A stretch of DNA of 64,000 bases from Empedobacter stercoris (lineage in GTDB: Bacteria; Bacteroidota; Bacteroidia; Flavobacteriales; Weeksellaceae), in NCBI RefSeq assembly GCF_020281205.1, contig NZ_JACXZC010000014.1, positions 1-64,000 on the forward strand, in the 5' to 3' direction. The position numbers were made by a program, and so were the translations under genes. Under the pieces are notes generated by a model. That model saw only the letters and a program-made list of their open reading frames with translations, was not told the DNA's origin and did no database searches. Within the stretch, counting starts at the first letter, position 1; each line of letters starts with the position of its first letter. Shown here one piece after another: positions 52,956 to 61,528 of the stretch.

Positions 52956-54350
52956 TTATTTGACTAATGGTTTTTTATTCAATTTCCAATCTGCCATTCC
53001 TGCACTATAATTTTCTACTTCAAAACCTTTTGATTCTAAAAAACTCTGTGCAATTGTTGCTCTATCACCTGCTTGACAGTGTAAAACTACTTTTTTATTC
53101 GGATCCAATTCATGGTATCGTTTTGGTAAATAACCTACAAAAATATGTTTTGCTCCTTCTATAAAACCTTCTTTAAATTCGGCTTCACCTCTTACATCTA
53201 AAATTTGAACCTCATCATTCCCGATATAATTTCCCATCGTATCAGCATCAATAATAGTTGAAGAAGTCATTTCTTCTGTATTGCTCAATAATTCTGCTGG
53301 TGTAATATAACCGTACACATTATCTAAACCAATTCGCATTAGTTTTCGTGTCATGTCCTCTACCTCATTTTCTTCTACAACTAACACGATTGGTTCTTGA
53401 TAATTTACCATCCAACCCATCCAAGTGTTGAATGTTTTATTATTTTGAATATTGATTGTTCCTGGCACATGTATTTGTGAAAAATCTGTTTTGATTCTTG
53501 CATCAATTACTTTCATTCCAAAATATTTTGCTTTCTCAAACTCAATGTATGTCAACTTCGCCCATTTCGGAACTTCTATTAATAAAGGACGTTTTGTCTT
53601 GTTCAATTTTTTCATCATAGCAAAATAAGCTGGTGCCTCTGGTTGATCTGCTAATAGATAATCGATGAAACCTTTTTCATTTTGATCAAATTGTAATGCC
53701 CAGTTTCTTATTTTTTCGTATCCAACTGTTGAACTTGCTACAGCTCCCAATGCTTTTCCACAAGCTGATCCTGCACCATGCGCTGGCCAAACTTGAAGAT
53801 AATCGGGTAAAGCTTGAAATTTTTTCAATGATTCGAACATCTGCTTTGCGCCAACCTCTTTCGTTCCAACCAAACCTGCCGCTTCTTCTAACAAATCTGG
53901 ACGACCAATATCTCCGACAAATACAAAGTCTCCTGTAAAAATCATGACAGGTTCTTTTGTTGCAGGTGTATCAGTCAACAAGAAACTTATACTTTCTGGC
54001 GTATGTCCTGGTGTATGCATCACTTCGAAGATTAAATTTCCGACTTCTATTTTATCTCCATTTTTTAATCCAACATGGTCAAAATCGTATTGCCAATCTT
54101 TACCTCCTTCATCCGACAAATACATTTTAGCACCTGTCACATAAGCCAATTCCTGACTTCCTGAAAGATAATCTGCATGAATATGCGTTTCCGCAATGTG
54201 CGTAATTTTAAGATTATTTTCTTCGGCTATTTTTATATAAGTATCGATATCTCTTTTTGGATCAATTACAATCGCTTCTCCAGCAACTTGACATCCTACA
54301 ATGTAGCTTGAATGTGCTAAAGACTTCTCAAAAATGTGTTGAAAAAACAT
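52956..54350 (-). CDS. persulfide dioxygenase-rhodanese fusion (CstB-like)
   Basis: A 464-residue fusion. N-terminal metallo-beta-lactamase domain (about 1-245) with the ETHE1/Blh-type metal motif AETHIHADYLSGSQEL (about 54-69), MHTPGHTPESI and FVGDIGRPDL. Two rhodanese-like domains follow: the first (about 260-350) lacks a catalytic Cys (VLVVEENEVED), the second (about 365-460) has LHCQAGDRA. This order is that of CstB, which oxidises persulfides to thiosulfate in sulfide detoxification. A TGTAAC/GTTACt palindrome and a TAACTTTG -7 element lie upstream. First gene of a three-gene unit with rhodanese and thioredoxin. Confidence 0.93.
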   Translation of the reverse strand: MFFQHIFEKSLAHSSYIVGCQVAGEAIVIDPKRDIDTYIKIAEENNLKITHIAETHIHADYLSGSQELAYVTGAKMYLSDEGGKDWQYDFDHVGLKNGDKIEVGNLIFEVMHTPGHTPESISFLLTDTPATKEPVMIFTGDFVFVGDIGRPDLLEEAAGLVGTKEVGAKQMFESLKKFQALPDYLQVWPAHGAGSACGKALGAVASSTVGYEKIRNWALQFDQNEKGFIDYLLADQPEAPAYFAMMKKLNKTKRPLLIEVPKWAKLTYIEFEKAKYFGMKVIDARIKTDFSQIHVPGTINIQNNKTFNTWMGWMVNYQEPIVLVVEENEVEDMTRKLMRIGLDNVYGYITPAELLSNTEEMTSSTIIDADTMGNYIGNDEVQILDVRGEAEFKEGFIEGAKHIFVGYLPKRYHELDPNKKVVLHCQAGDRATIAQSFLESKGFEVENYSAGMADWKLNKKPLVK

Positions 54351-54393
54351 ATGTGTATATTTTTATGGTTTAACCTTTTTTCTTTTGTTGATA

Positions 54394-54401
54394 CAAAGTT
54401 A
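54394..54401 (-). promoter_or_regulatory. -7 element of persulfide operon
   Basis: TAACTTTG on the minus strand, 43 bp before the ATG at 54350; the regulator-like palindrome at 54423-54438 lies 21 bp further upstream. Confidence 0.5.
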
Positions 54402-54422
54402 AGTGACTAAAAAACAATGGAC

Positions 54423-54438
54423 AGTAACCAATGTTACA
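54423..54438. promoter_or_regulatory. Crp/Fnr-type operator, persulfide operon
   Basis: AGTAAC-CAAT-GTTACA: one half-site perfect, the other with one change relative to TGTAAC-N4-GTTACA. Confidence 0.55.
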
Positions 54439-54464
54439 GATGAATAAGAATGCTTATCTGTTGT

Positions 54465-55382
54465 TTAGAAAAATTTCAGAACCAATACCAAAGATAAAAT
54501 CGAGATGAATATCCAAAGTAAAATTCCATAAGACAAAGTCTTGAAACCTGCTTGTTTGATTGATTGTAAATTAATTAACGAACCAATCATAAACAACGCT
54601 ACTACCATTAATTGTTTCGAAATGCCTTGTAAGATTTGATAAACTTTTTCGCCTTGTGGAAAATAAGTTGCAATTAGCATCGTTGCGACAAAACCTAAAA
54701 TAAAGTAAGGAAATTTATAAGTAGAATTTTCTTTTTTATTAAAATAACCGATGAACAAAGCCAATGGAAAAATCCACAATGTACGGCTCAATTTTACAGT
54801 TGTCGCAATCTCTAATGCTTGCTCTCCGTACTGTTTTGCTGCTCCAACCACAGAACTTGTATCATGAATAGCAATCGCTGACCACAAACCAAATTGATAT
54901 TGGGTTAAATGAAATAAATGTCCAATCGTAGGAAAAATAACCAGCGCTATTGCGTTCAACACAAAAACTACTGCCATTGCAATCGTAATTTGGTTCGCTT
55001 TTGGTTGTAAAACCGAAGAAATAGTCGCAATTGCGCTTCCTCCACATATAGCAGTTCCCGAAGTAATCAGCAACGATGTATTCTTATTGATCTTTAATAA
55101 TCGATAAAACACAAATCCTAATAAAAAAACACTTATTATAGAAATAAAAGTGAGAATAAACCCATCTTTACTTACCGAAACTGCTTCGTGAAGATTCAAA
55201 CCTAACCCTAAACCTATGATTGCTATATTTAATAACTTTTTGGAATATTTTTTTGAAAAATCACCAAATTCATTTTGAAAAATTAATCCATAACCAATTC
55301 CTAAAAGAAGCGCTACTGACGACTCTATAAACGGAAAAAATGTAAGTAGCAATAATCCAAAATAAATTATACGGGCAATCAT
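54465..55382 (-). CDS. YeiH-family putative sulfate exporter
   Basis: A 305-residue inner-membrane protein with about nine to ten helices of the Cons_hypoth698 (YeiH) family. Family marks: IIGLGLGLNL (about 55), GTAICGGSAIATIS (about 108), AIHDTSSVVGAA (about 170). Start ATG 55382 is preferred over a TTG 48 bp upstream, which would lie only a few bases after the operator. Relatives are thought to export sulfate or sulfite-type anions; here the surrounding persulfide genes and a perfect operator palindrome support a sulfur role. Confidence 0.88.
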   Translation of the reverse strand: MIARIIYFGLLLLTFFPFIESSVALLLGIGYGLIFQNEFGDFSKKYSKKLLNIAIIGLGLGLNLHEAVSVSKDGFILTFISIISVFLLGFVFYRLLKINKNTSLLITSGTAICGGSAIATISSVLQPKANQITIAMAVVFVLNAIALVIFPTIGHLFHLTQYQFGLWSAIAIHDTSSVVGAAKQYGEQALEIATTVKLSRTLWIFPLALFIGYFNKKENSTYKFPYFILGFVATMLIATYFPQGEKVYQILQGISKQLMVVALFMIGSLINLQSIKQAGFKTLSYGILLWIFISILSLVLVLKFF

Positions 55383-55403
55383 ATCGTCATTTATATAACG
55401 CGG

Positions 55404-55431
55404 CAAAGGTAGAAAAGCATGAGAATACAAA
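55404..55431 (-). promoter_or_regulatory. promoter of yeiH-type gene
   Basis: On the minus strand TTTG (55431-55428), 16-nt spacer, TACCTTTG (55411-55404). The palindrome at 55432-55449 is immediately upstream, a position expected for an activator. Confidence 0.5.
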
Positions 55432-55449
55432 TTGTAACATTTGTTACAA
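55432..55449. promoter_or_regulatory. Crp/Fnr-type operator, yeiH gene
   Basis: TTGTAAC-ATTT-GTTACAA, a perfect 7-bp inverted repeat with 4-nt spacer: the best copy of the palindrome in the sulfur cluster. Confidence 0.65.
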
Positions 55450-55503
55450 AATTTTTAAAAAAACAGATTAATTATTTGAATATTTAGTTTTAAAAATCAA
55501 TTA

Positions 55504-55529
55504 TAAAACGATATTTATTTATCGTTTTA
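55504..55529. promoter_or_regulatory. operator of DUF2975-XRE unit
   Basis: TAAAACGATA-N6-TATCGTTTTA, a perfect 10-bp inverted repeat 64 bp before the DUF2975 ATG. Likely bound by the XRE protein encoded at 56203. Confidence 0.65.
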
Positions 55530-55593
55530 CAATAAATAAATTTTGCAATTCAAAAAATATGGATTTAATTTGTCTTATAAATTTTTAACCAAT

Positions 55594-56201
55594 ATGGAAA
55601 CTAAATCTAAATTTTATTTAAAATTAATCGGTGTATTAATTCTTCTTCTTCCTTTTATTGACTTCTTTTTCAACAATGGTTTCAATGATTTTAAAAGAGG
55701 TTGGCAAAATGCAGAAATCGCAGAATCTTATAAATATTTTGATGTTGTACCAAATAGTGCTATCGATCAAGCTGTTTTGCTTCCTAAAATAAGCGGTACA
55801 ATTATCCCTAATAAAATAAGTTTGAGCGTTCATACAGAAAAAAGTTTGTCAATCTATCCATTTTATATTTGGGTCATCTACTTATTATTAGCTGTTGCAA
55901 TTATTTTTTATCTTTTTTCTCTTATTCGATTAATAAAAAGGTTCATTAAAGGAGAATTATTTGAACAAAGTACTTACTATACAATGGTTTTGCTATAATT
56001 GCCTTTTCTTTAATTGATGGCTTAATAAGTTTTATAAAAAACTTCCATCTCCAAAAATATCTTGTTGGTAGCAATTACACCATTTCTTATAACAATATGA
56101 TTGATACTTCCAGTTTATTTATAGGATTATTTGTGCTTGCATTTGCAGTTGCTCTAAAACAAAGTCTTTATATGAAACAAGAAAACGATTTAACGATATA
56201 A
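55594..56201 (+). pseudogene. DUF2975 membrane protein, frameshifted
   Basis: The frame METKSKFYLKLIGVLILLLP... runs to a TAA at 55996; the -1 frame continues as GFAIIAFSLIDGLISF and on to LKQSLYMKQENDL, ending at 56201. Joined, it is a DUF2975 protein of about 200 residues with four membrane helices (about 10-27, 92-112, 128-146, 170-190). One base appears to be lost at about 55983-55988 (an AA where AAA would restore the frame). DUF2975 proteins pair with small XRE regulators, as here (1-bp gap to the next start). It may be a sequencing error. Confidence 0.75.
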
Positions 56202-56202
56202 C

Positions 56203-56409
56203 ATGGCAATAATTATAAATTTAGATGTTATGATGGCAAAACGCAAAATGTCATTAAATGAACTAAGCGAAAAAGTTGGTATTACTTTATCTAATTTATC
56301 CATTCTAAAAAATGGAAAAGCTAAAGCTATTCGTTTCGAAACTTTAAATGCGATTTGCAAAGCTTTAGATTGCAAACCTGGTGATATTATTGATTATACT
56401 GAAGAATAA
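56203..56409 (+). CDS. small XRE-family HTH regulator (YozG-like)
   Basis: A 68-residue Cro/C1-type DNA-binding protein. The helix-turn-helix covers about residues 15-40 (SLNELSEKVGITLSNLSILK) and the second half CKALDCKPGDIIDY is usual for this subfamily. It starts one base after the DUF2975 stop and ends in a terminator. It probably binds the perfect palindrome at 55504-55529 and controls the two-gene unit. Confidence 0.9.
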   Translation: MAIIINLDVMMAKRKMSLNELSEKVGITLSNLSILKNGKAKAIRFETLNAICKALDCKPGDIIDYTEE

Positions 56410-56441
56410 AAAAGGAATCTCAAAATTGAGATTCCTTTTTT
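56408..56441. terminator. bidirectional terminator
   Basis: AAAAGGAATCTCA / TGAGATTCCTTTT with an AAAT loop between the convergent XRE and Crp genes. Confidence 0.85.
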
Positions 56442-56462
56442 ATGTATGATTAAAATGATTTC

Positions 56463-57092
56463 TTAATTAATCGTGATTTCATTTCGATTTAATTGAAGGA
56501 AACCTTCTTTTTCTAATGCTTTCAAAAGGCGAGAAATTACCACACGAGAAGTATTGAGTTCGTATGCTATTTCTTGATGTGTTTTCACAATCACTTTCCC
56601 TTTGTTAATACTTGCAACATCCAACAGATATTTTTTCAATCGTTGGTTCATGTCATTAAATGCTAAATTGTCAATCGCAACCAACATCTCTTCCATTCTA
56701 TTGTTATAACTATCAAAAATAAAACGACGCCAAGAAGCATATTTCGCTAACCATTCGTCCATTTTAGTAATCGGAATCATCACCAATTCACCATCTGTTT
56801 CGGCAATAGCACGAATTTTACTTTGTCTATCACCCAAACAACACGCCATTGTCATGGCACATGTATCCCCTTTTTCAAGAAAATATAACAACAATTCACC
56901 TTCATCAAAATCCTCGCGCATAATCTTAATAGCACCTTTCAAAAGAATAGGCATTCCTTTGATAAATTGGTTTAAATCGATCATGACATCATTTGCTTTG
57001 AACTCGATCAATGAACCTAATTCATTAATTTCATCCAACAATTCATCTTCAAATTGATAAGGGTAAGTTGCTTCTATTTTCTCTTTTATCAT
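56463..57092 (-). CDS. Crp/Fnr-family regulator of sulfur cluster
   Basis: A 209-residue regulator: N-terminal cyclic-nucleotide-binding-like domain (about 15-120) and C-terminal Crp helix-turn-helix (THQEIAYELNTSRVVISRLL, about 170-190). It has three Cys in TCAMTMACCLGD (about residues 72-83), common in Bacteroidota members of this family and possible thiol or persulfide sensors; the FNR cysteine set is absent. It is the third gene of the YeeE/YedE unit. A TGTAAC/GTTACA-type palindrome before three sulfur transcription units is the likely target. Ligand unknown. Confidence 0.9.
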   Translation of the reverse strand: MIKEKIEATYPYQFEDELLDEINELGSLIEFKANDVMIDLNQFIKGMPILLKGAIKIMREDFDEGELLLYFLEKGDTCAMTMACCLGDRQSKIRAIAETDGELVMIPITKMDEWLAKYASWRRFIFDSYNNRMEEMLVAIDNLAFNDMNQRLKKYLLDVASINKGKVIVKTHQEIAYELNTSRVVISRLLKALEKEGFLQLNRNEITIN

Positions 57093-57094
57093 GT

Positions 57095-57508
57095 TTAATG
57101 TGGGATTTTATTTCTAACTTTTCCGTAAGCAAAAGTACCTATTAATGCACCAGCAATTGTAATTAAAATTGGATAAACACCAGCACCTAACAATACAAAA
57201 ATTGGACCAGGGCAAGCACCAACTAATGCCCAACCTAAACCGAAGAAAATACCTCCGATTAAATAACGTGCAATCGATTTTGCTTTGGGTTGAATCACAA
57301 TTTTCTGACCATTAATATCTTTTGCTTCTTTCTTTTTCATTAATTGAATTCCAATCGTTCCGACAACCAATGCCGAACCAATAAATCCGTACATATGGAA
57401 AGATTGAAAATTGAACATTTCAAAAATTCTGAACCAAGAGGCTGTTTCTGCCTTATACATGGTTGCACCAAAGATAATACCTAATATGATATAAACTAAA
57501 CTTCTCAT
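57095..57508 (-). CDS. YeeE/YedE (DUF6691) transporter half, second gene
   Basis: A 137-residue membrane protein with about four helices and the motif LVGACPGPIFVLLGAG (about residue 95), whose Cys is conserved in the thiosulfate-transporter family YeeE/YedE. Together with the 182-residue half encoded 4 bp upstream it would form one pore for thiosulfate or a related sulfur compound. It is 2 bp from the Crp-type gene. Confidence 0.93.
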   Translation of the reverse strand: MRSLVYIILGIIFGATMYKAETASWFRIFEMFNFQSFHMYGFIGSALVVGTIGIQLMKKKEAKDINGQKIVIQPKAKSIARYLIGGIFFGLGWALVGACPGPIFVLLGAGVYPILITIAGALIGTFAYGKVRNKIPH

Positions 57509-57512
57509 GAAA

Positions 57513-58061
57513 TTAAAAAATTAAAGGAAACAATACATGAACCATTAAAAGTCCACCGATAAAAAATCCGATTACAGCAATTAATGAAGGTAATTGCAAA
57601 TCACTCAAACCAGAAATTGCGTGTCCAGATGTACAACCACCTGCATAGCGTGTTCCGAAACCAATTAATAATCCACCTACAAATAATAAGGCAATATTTT
57701 TAATCGACATAGTTTCGAATATTTCGGTAGGAGAATATGTTTTTCCTGCACTTTCAAAACCCATTTCGTTTAATTGTACGATTGTCGCTTCTGAAATTGC
57801 TGGAATTTGATTATCTGATAAAAAATGTACCGATAAATAACCTCCAATTACAGCACCCATCAAGAATAATAAATTCCATTTTTGTGCTTTCCAATCAAAA
57901 GAGAAAAAATCACATGATTTTCCAGCTCCAAAAGCAGAACAAATGGTTCTGAAATTAGATGAAAATCCAAAACTTTTTCCAAAATAAATCAGCAATAACA
58001 TTACGATTGCGATTATTGGGCCACCAACGTACCATGGCCAAGGTTGTAAGATAAATTCCAT
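57513..58061 (-). CDS. YeeE/YedE transporter half, first gene
   Basis: A 182-residue membrane protein with about five helices and the Cys motif YAGGCTSGHAISGL (about residues 141-154), the sulfur-relay cysteine of the YeeE family; a second Cys lies in SAFGAGKSCDFF. First gene of the yeeE-yedE-crp unit. In other bacteria such pairs import thiosulfate or export sulfur species next to persulfide dioxygenase and rhodanese genes, the same company as here. Confidence 0.93.
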   Translation of the reverse strand: MEFILQPWPWYVGGPIIAIVMLLLIYFGKSFGFSSNFRTICSAFGAGKSCDFFSFDWKAQKWNLLFLMGAVIGGYLSVHFLSDNQIPAISEATIVQLNEMGFESAGKTYSPTEIFETMSIKNIALLFVGGLLIGFGTRYAGGCTSGHAISGLSDLQLPSLIAVIGFFIGGLLMVHVLFPLIF

Positions 58062-58114
58062 TCGTTATACTTTTCTAATCGGTTACAAAATTGATAAAAG
58101 TAATTTAATTTGAA

Positions 58115-58130
58115 AGTTACAAATGTTACA
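58115..58130. promoter_or_regulatory. Crp/Fnr-type operator, YeeE unit (imperfect)
   Basis: AGTTAC-AAAT-GTTACA. One half-site is perfect; the other reads as a direct rather than inverted half. It is 54 bp before the ATG at 58061. Confidence 0.45.
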
Positions 58131-58180
58131 TTCCCTTTTACAACTTATCAATTTGAAAACATTTTATATTTTTGAACCAA

Positions 58181-59312
58181 ATGAAAAAAAACAATCACCG
58201 AAAAGTTTTTAAACAAATGTTTTACTTCATTCTTTCTCTCATTATTTTATTTTCACTACTAACTTTTGCCATTCTACAAATGAATACGTTTGGTGCAGAA
58301 GCTACTGGAGAACGTTTGGAACGAATGAAACAATCTAAACATTATAAAAATGGACAGTTTCAAAACATCAATCACACACCTGCTTTTGCAGAAGGCTATG
58401 ATACTAAAAAAGTGATGTGGATTTTATTTTCGGTAAAAAAGACTCGAATATTTCTCCAAAAGATTCAATTCCTCATATTCAAACAGATATTTTATCAATT
58501 GATCCATCTGAAAATATCTTCATTTGGTTGGGACATTCGTCTTATTACATTCAATTAAATGGAATTAATTTCTTAATTGACCTGTTTTTAGTGAACATGG
58601 ATCACCTTTACCAATTTTCAATAAAGCATTTAAAGGAGCAAATACCTACCATACAAAGGATTTTCCGAAGATTGATTATTTAGTGATTTCACATGATCAT
58701 TACGATCATTTGGATTATGAAACTGTAAAAGAAATACAACATAAAGTGAATAAAGTAATTTTGCCATTAGGTGTTGGTGCACATTTCGAAAAATGGAATT
58801 ATTTACCAGAACAATTAATCGAAGAAGAATGGTATACAACTATAAAGTTGAAGAATAATCTTGAAATAACCTTTACTCCTGCTCGTCATTTTTCTGGTCG
58901 AAAATTTAAACGCAACGTTACTCTTTGGACTTCTTATGTTCTGAAAACCCCAACGCAAAAACTATTCTTAGGTGGAGACAGTGGTTATGACACACATTTC
59001 AAAGAAATAGGAGAAAAATATGGGCCATTTGATTTTGCTATTCTCGAAAATGGACAATACAACGATGCGTGGAAATACATTCATGCATTACCAACGGATA
59101 TTCCTGCTATTGTTACCGATCTAAAAGCGAAACACATAATTCCTGTACATGCTGCAAAATTTGCATTAGCAAAACATGCTTGGGACGAACCTTTAGAAAA
59201 AGTTGTGGAATATGGCAAGCAGAATAAGGTTGATATTTTAACTCCGATGATCGGTGAAACAGTAAATCTGAACGATTCGGTGTTTTATTTCAAAGAATGG
59301 TGGAAGGGTTAA
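58181..59312 (+). pseudogene. UlaG/RomA-type metallo-beta-lactamase fold protein, two frameshifts
   Basis: Three frames join into one protein of about 377 residues: N-terminal membrane anchor and FGAEATGERLERM (from ATG 58181), then FIFGKKDSNISPKDSIPH and IWLGHSSYYIQLNG, then VISHDHYDHLDYETV with the metal motif and GGDSGYDTHF and HIIPVHAAKF to the end. The breaks are a GG at 58419-58420 where GGG restores WDFIFGKK, and a CC at 58581-58582 where CCC restores LIDPVFSEHGSP. Relatives are membrane-attached hydrolases (NAPE-PLD/RomA-like). Either a decaying gene or two base-calling errors. Confidence 0.82.
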
Positions 59313-59474
59313 AACTTAGATTAACGAATAATATTCGAAATAAAAACCAATATTTTAAATTAAATTCGAATTTATTGATTTTTAACAAGTTTATTCTGAA
59401 TTATCGTCAGAAAATCATTTGATTTCCGTAATTTTGGCAACTAAAATTTAACTTTAAACAAAAAATTAAACAAA

Positions 59475-60686
59475 ATGGAACTGAATAGAGAACGTCTATT
59501 AGAATTGGTGCAAAAATATGGTGCACCTTTATATGTATATGATGCGAACAAAATAAAATCGCAATATGATAAGATGACCAATGCATTTTCTACAGTCAAA
59601 CGTTTAAAGTTAAATTATGCATGTAAGGCGAACACAAATCTTAATATTTTAAAGTATTTTAAATCACTTGGTTCAGGATTGGATACAGTTTCTATTCAAG
59701 AAGTAGAATTAGGATTAATGGCGGGTTTCAAACCGAAAGAAATCATTTATACGCCAAATGGCGTTTCGTATACAGAGATCAAAAAAGCAATTGAATTAGG
59801 CGTTCGTATCAACATTGATAACCTTTCGGTTTTAGAAACATTTGGACAAGATTTTCCTAAATATCCAGTTTGTGTACGTATCAATCCGCATATTATGGCG
59901 GGCGGAAATGCGAACATCTCGGTAGGACACATCGATTCTAAATTCGGGATTTCTATTCATCAATTACCACATATCAAACGTGTTGTAGAAAATACAGGTT
60001 TACATTTGGACGGAGTACATATGCATACAGGTTCTGATATTTTGGACATTGATGTTTTCTTACAAGGAGCAGAAATTTTATTTGAAGTTGCTGCAGAATT
60101 CAAGGATTTATCTTACATCGATTTTGGATCAGGATTTAAAGTTCCTTATTATCCAGGAGCAGATGAAACAGATATCGAATATTTAGGAGAACGTTTATCA
60201 GCACGTTTCAATGCATTTGAAAAAGCGTATGGAAAACCATTAACACTAATGTTTGAACCAGGAAAATACATGGTTTCTGAAGCAGGATCTTTCTTAGCAT
60301 CTGTAAATGTTGTAAAACAAACAACGTCTACTGTTTTTGCTGGAATAGACACAGGATTTAATCATTTAATTCGTCCAATGTTTTACAGCGCTCACCACGA
60401 AATCGAAAATATTTCGAACCCAGAAGGACGTAGTCGTTATTACACTGTTGTAGGATACATTTGTGAAACAGATACGTTTGGATCGAATCGTAAAATAAAT
60501 GAAATTAGCGAAGGTGATATTTTATGTTTCCACAATGCAGGAGCATATTGTTTCTCGATGGCATCAAACTATAATTCGCGTTTCAAACCAGCGGAAGTCT
60601 TGTTAATTGATGACAAAGATTATTTAATTCGTCGCCGTGAAACATTACAAGATTTAATCGCTACAACAGAGGATATTAAATTCTAA
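59475..60686 (+). CDS. lysA: diaminopimelate decarboxylase
   Basis: A 403-residue fold-III PLP enzyme that decarboxylates meso-diaminopimelate to lysine. PLP lysine in NYACKANTN (about residue 52), HMHTGSDILD (about 182), FEPGKYMVSEAG (about 261) and the active-site Cys segment CETDTFGSNRK (about 334). Start ATG 59475 follows a TAATTTTG-like -7 element. Single gene with terminator. Confidence 0.96.
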   Translation: MELNRERLLELVQKYGAPLYVYDANKIKSQYDKMTNAFSTVKRLKLNYACKANTNLNILKYFKSLGSGLDTVSIQEVELGLMAGFKPKEIIYTPNGVSYTEIKKAIELGVRINIDNLSVLETFGQDFPKYPVCVRINPHIMAGGNANISVGHIDSKFGISIHQLPHIKRVVENTGLHLDGVHMHTGSDILDIDVFLQGAEILFEVAAEFKDLSYIDFGSGFKVPYYPGADETDIEYLGERLSARFNAFEKAYGKPLTLMFEPGKYMVSEAGSFLASVNVVKQTTSTVFAGIDTGFNHLIRPMFYSAHHEIENISNPEGRSRYYTVVGYICETDTFGSNRKINEISEGDILCFHNAGAYCFSMASNYNSRFKPAEVLLIDDKDYLIRRRETLQDLIATTEDIKF

Positions 60687-60721
60687 GTTCAGAATTTTTT
60701 ATATATTTTTTATAGTATTTT

Positions 60722-60753
60722 AAAAGCTCAATCAAAAGATTGGGCTTTTTTAT
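60722..60753. terminator. bidirectional terminator
   Basis: AAAAGCTCAATC / GATTGGGCTTTT (one G-T pair) with an AAAA loop and T run, between lysA and the convergent small gene. Confidence 0.82.
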
Positions 60754-61088
60754 TTCCCTAATTTCAATGGTTTACTTAAAAATATCTCATGTACAATACT
60801 TCTAATTAAATTTTGTGTTTTGGTCATAGAATCATCAAATCTATACTCAATTCTTTCTTCAATAGGATTTAGAGGAGAAACCGTTGTCAGTTGATTATTA
60901 TGATGTTTTACATAATCTTGCATCAATTCATTATTCTTCTCAAGCGATAAATTTTGTTTATACTTTGAGTCAAAATAGCCAATTGATTGTACAAATGGAA
61001 TTATCAATTTATTCTTCAAATTACCATTTTGCACTTCTACTTGTGCAAAAAGACAAATTGGAAAAAGAAATAATAAAAGTATTTTCAT
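60750..61088 (-). CDS. exported small protein of unknown function (112 aa)
   Basis: A 112-residue protein with a signal peptide (MKILLLFLFPICLFAQ) and a mostly polar mature part ending FLSKPLKLGK. ATG 61088 is used; a TTG 6 bp upstream is less likely. No family is recognised and no co-transcribed partner is near. Confidence 0.5.
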   Translation of the reverse strand: MKILLLFLFPICLFAQVEVQNGNLKNKLIIPFVQSIGYFDSKYKQNLSLEKNNELMQDYVKHHNNQLTTVSPLNPIEERIEYRFDDSMTKTQNLIRSIVHEIFLSKPLKLGK

Positions 61089-61142
61089 GATCAATTATTT
61101 AATTTATTAAAGTTAACCCGTTATGTATTTTGAATTAAAATT

Positions 61143-61260
61143 CGTCAGTTCGAATAACATTTCGAAATAAAATAAAGAAAAATTGTATGAGAATAGAATT
61201 TCACCTTCAAAAACCTTTTTCTCGATACAAAATTCTTTCAGAATTCCACTCGAAATGACG
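61143..61260. repeat. dispersed palindromic repeat, copy 2
   Basis: A 118-bp element with ends CGTCAGTTCGAA / CTCGAAATGACG and inner block CTCGATACAAAATTCT identical in its core to 36304-36318 of copy 1. It lies in the 324-bp gene-free stretch before 61413; the rest of that stretch shows nothing recognisable. Confidence 0.72.
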
Positions 61261-61412
61261 GTTTTATTGATAAAATTAACAATATTCACACAGTTTAAGT
61301 TAAGAAATTTGTTTTAAATAATAGCCTTATCCTATTTTAAACACTTTACAATGACATTCGTCTTATGCTATTCTAAATGAATAAAATAATTTTGTAAAAA
61401 TTTGTTTGAATA

Positions 61413-61526
61413 ATGGAAAAAAAAGATAAACGAAGTACCACACAAAAATTAATAGACGATGCGTTTTTTATATTTCTTGCAATTTTGGGTGTTTTTTGTG
61501 TTTTGATTATTCTACTTGTGGTATAA
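61413..61526 (+). CDS. 37-residue single-helix membrane microprotein
   Basis: ATG 61413 to TAA 61524-61526 encodes MEKKDKRSTTQKLIDDAFF followed by a membrane helix (IFLAILGVFCVLIILLVV). A TAATTTTG -7 element lies about 20 bp before the ATG, and the next gene starts 2 bp after its stop with the stop and AAGG acting as a linker. The charged N-terminus and the clean helix suggest a real microprotein. Function unknown. Confidence 0.5.
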   Translation: MEKKDKRSTTQKLIDDAFFIFLAILGVFCVLIILLVV

Positions 61527-61528
61527 GG

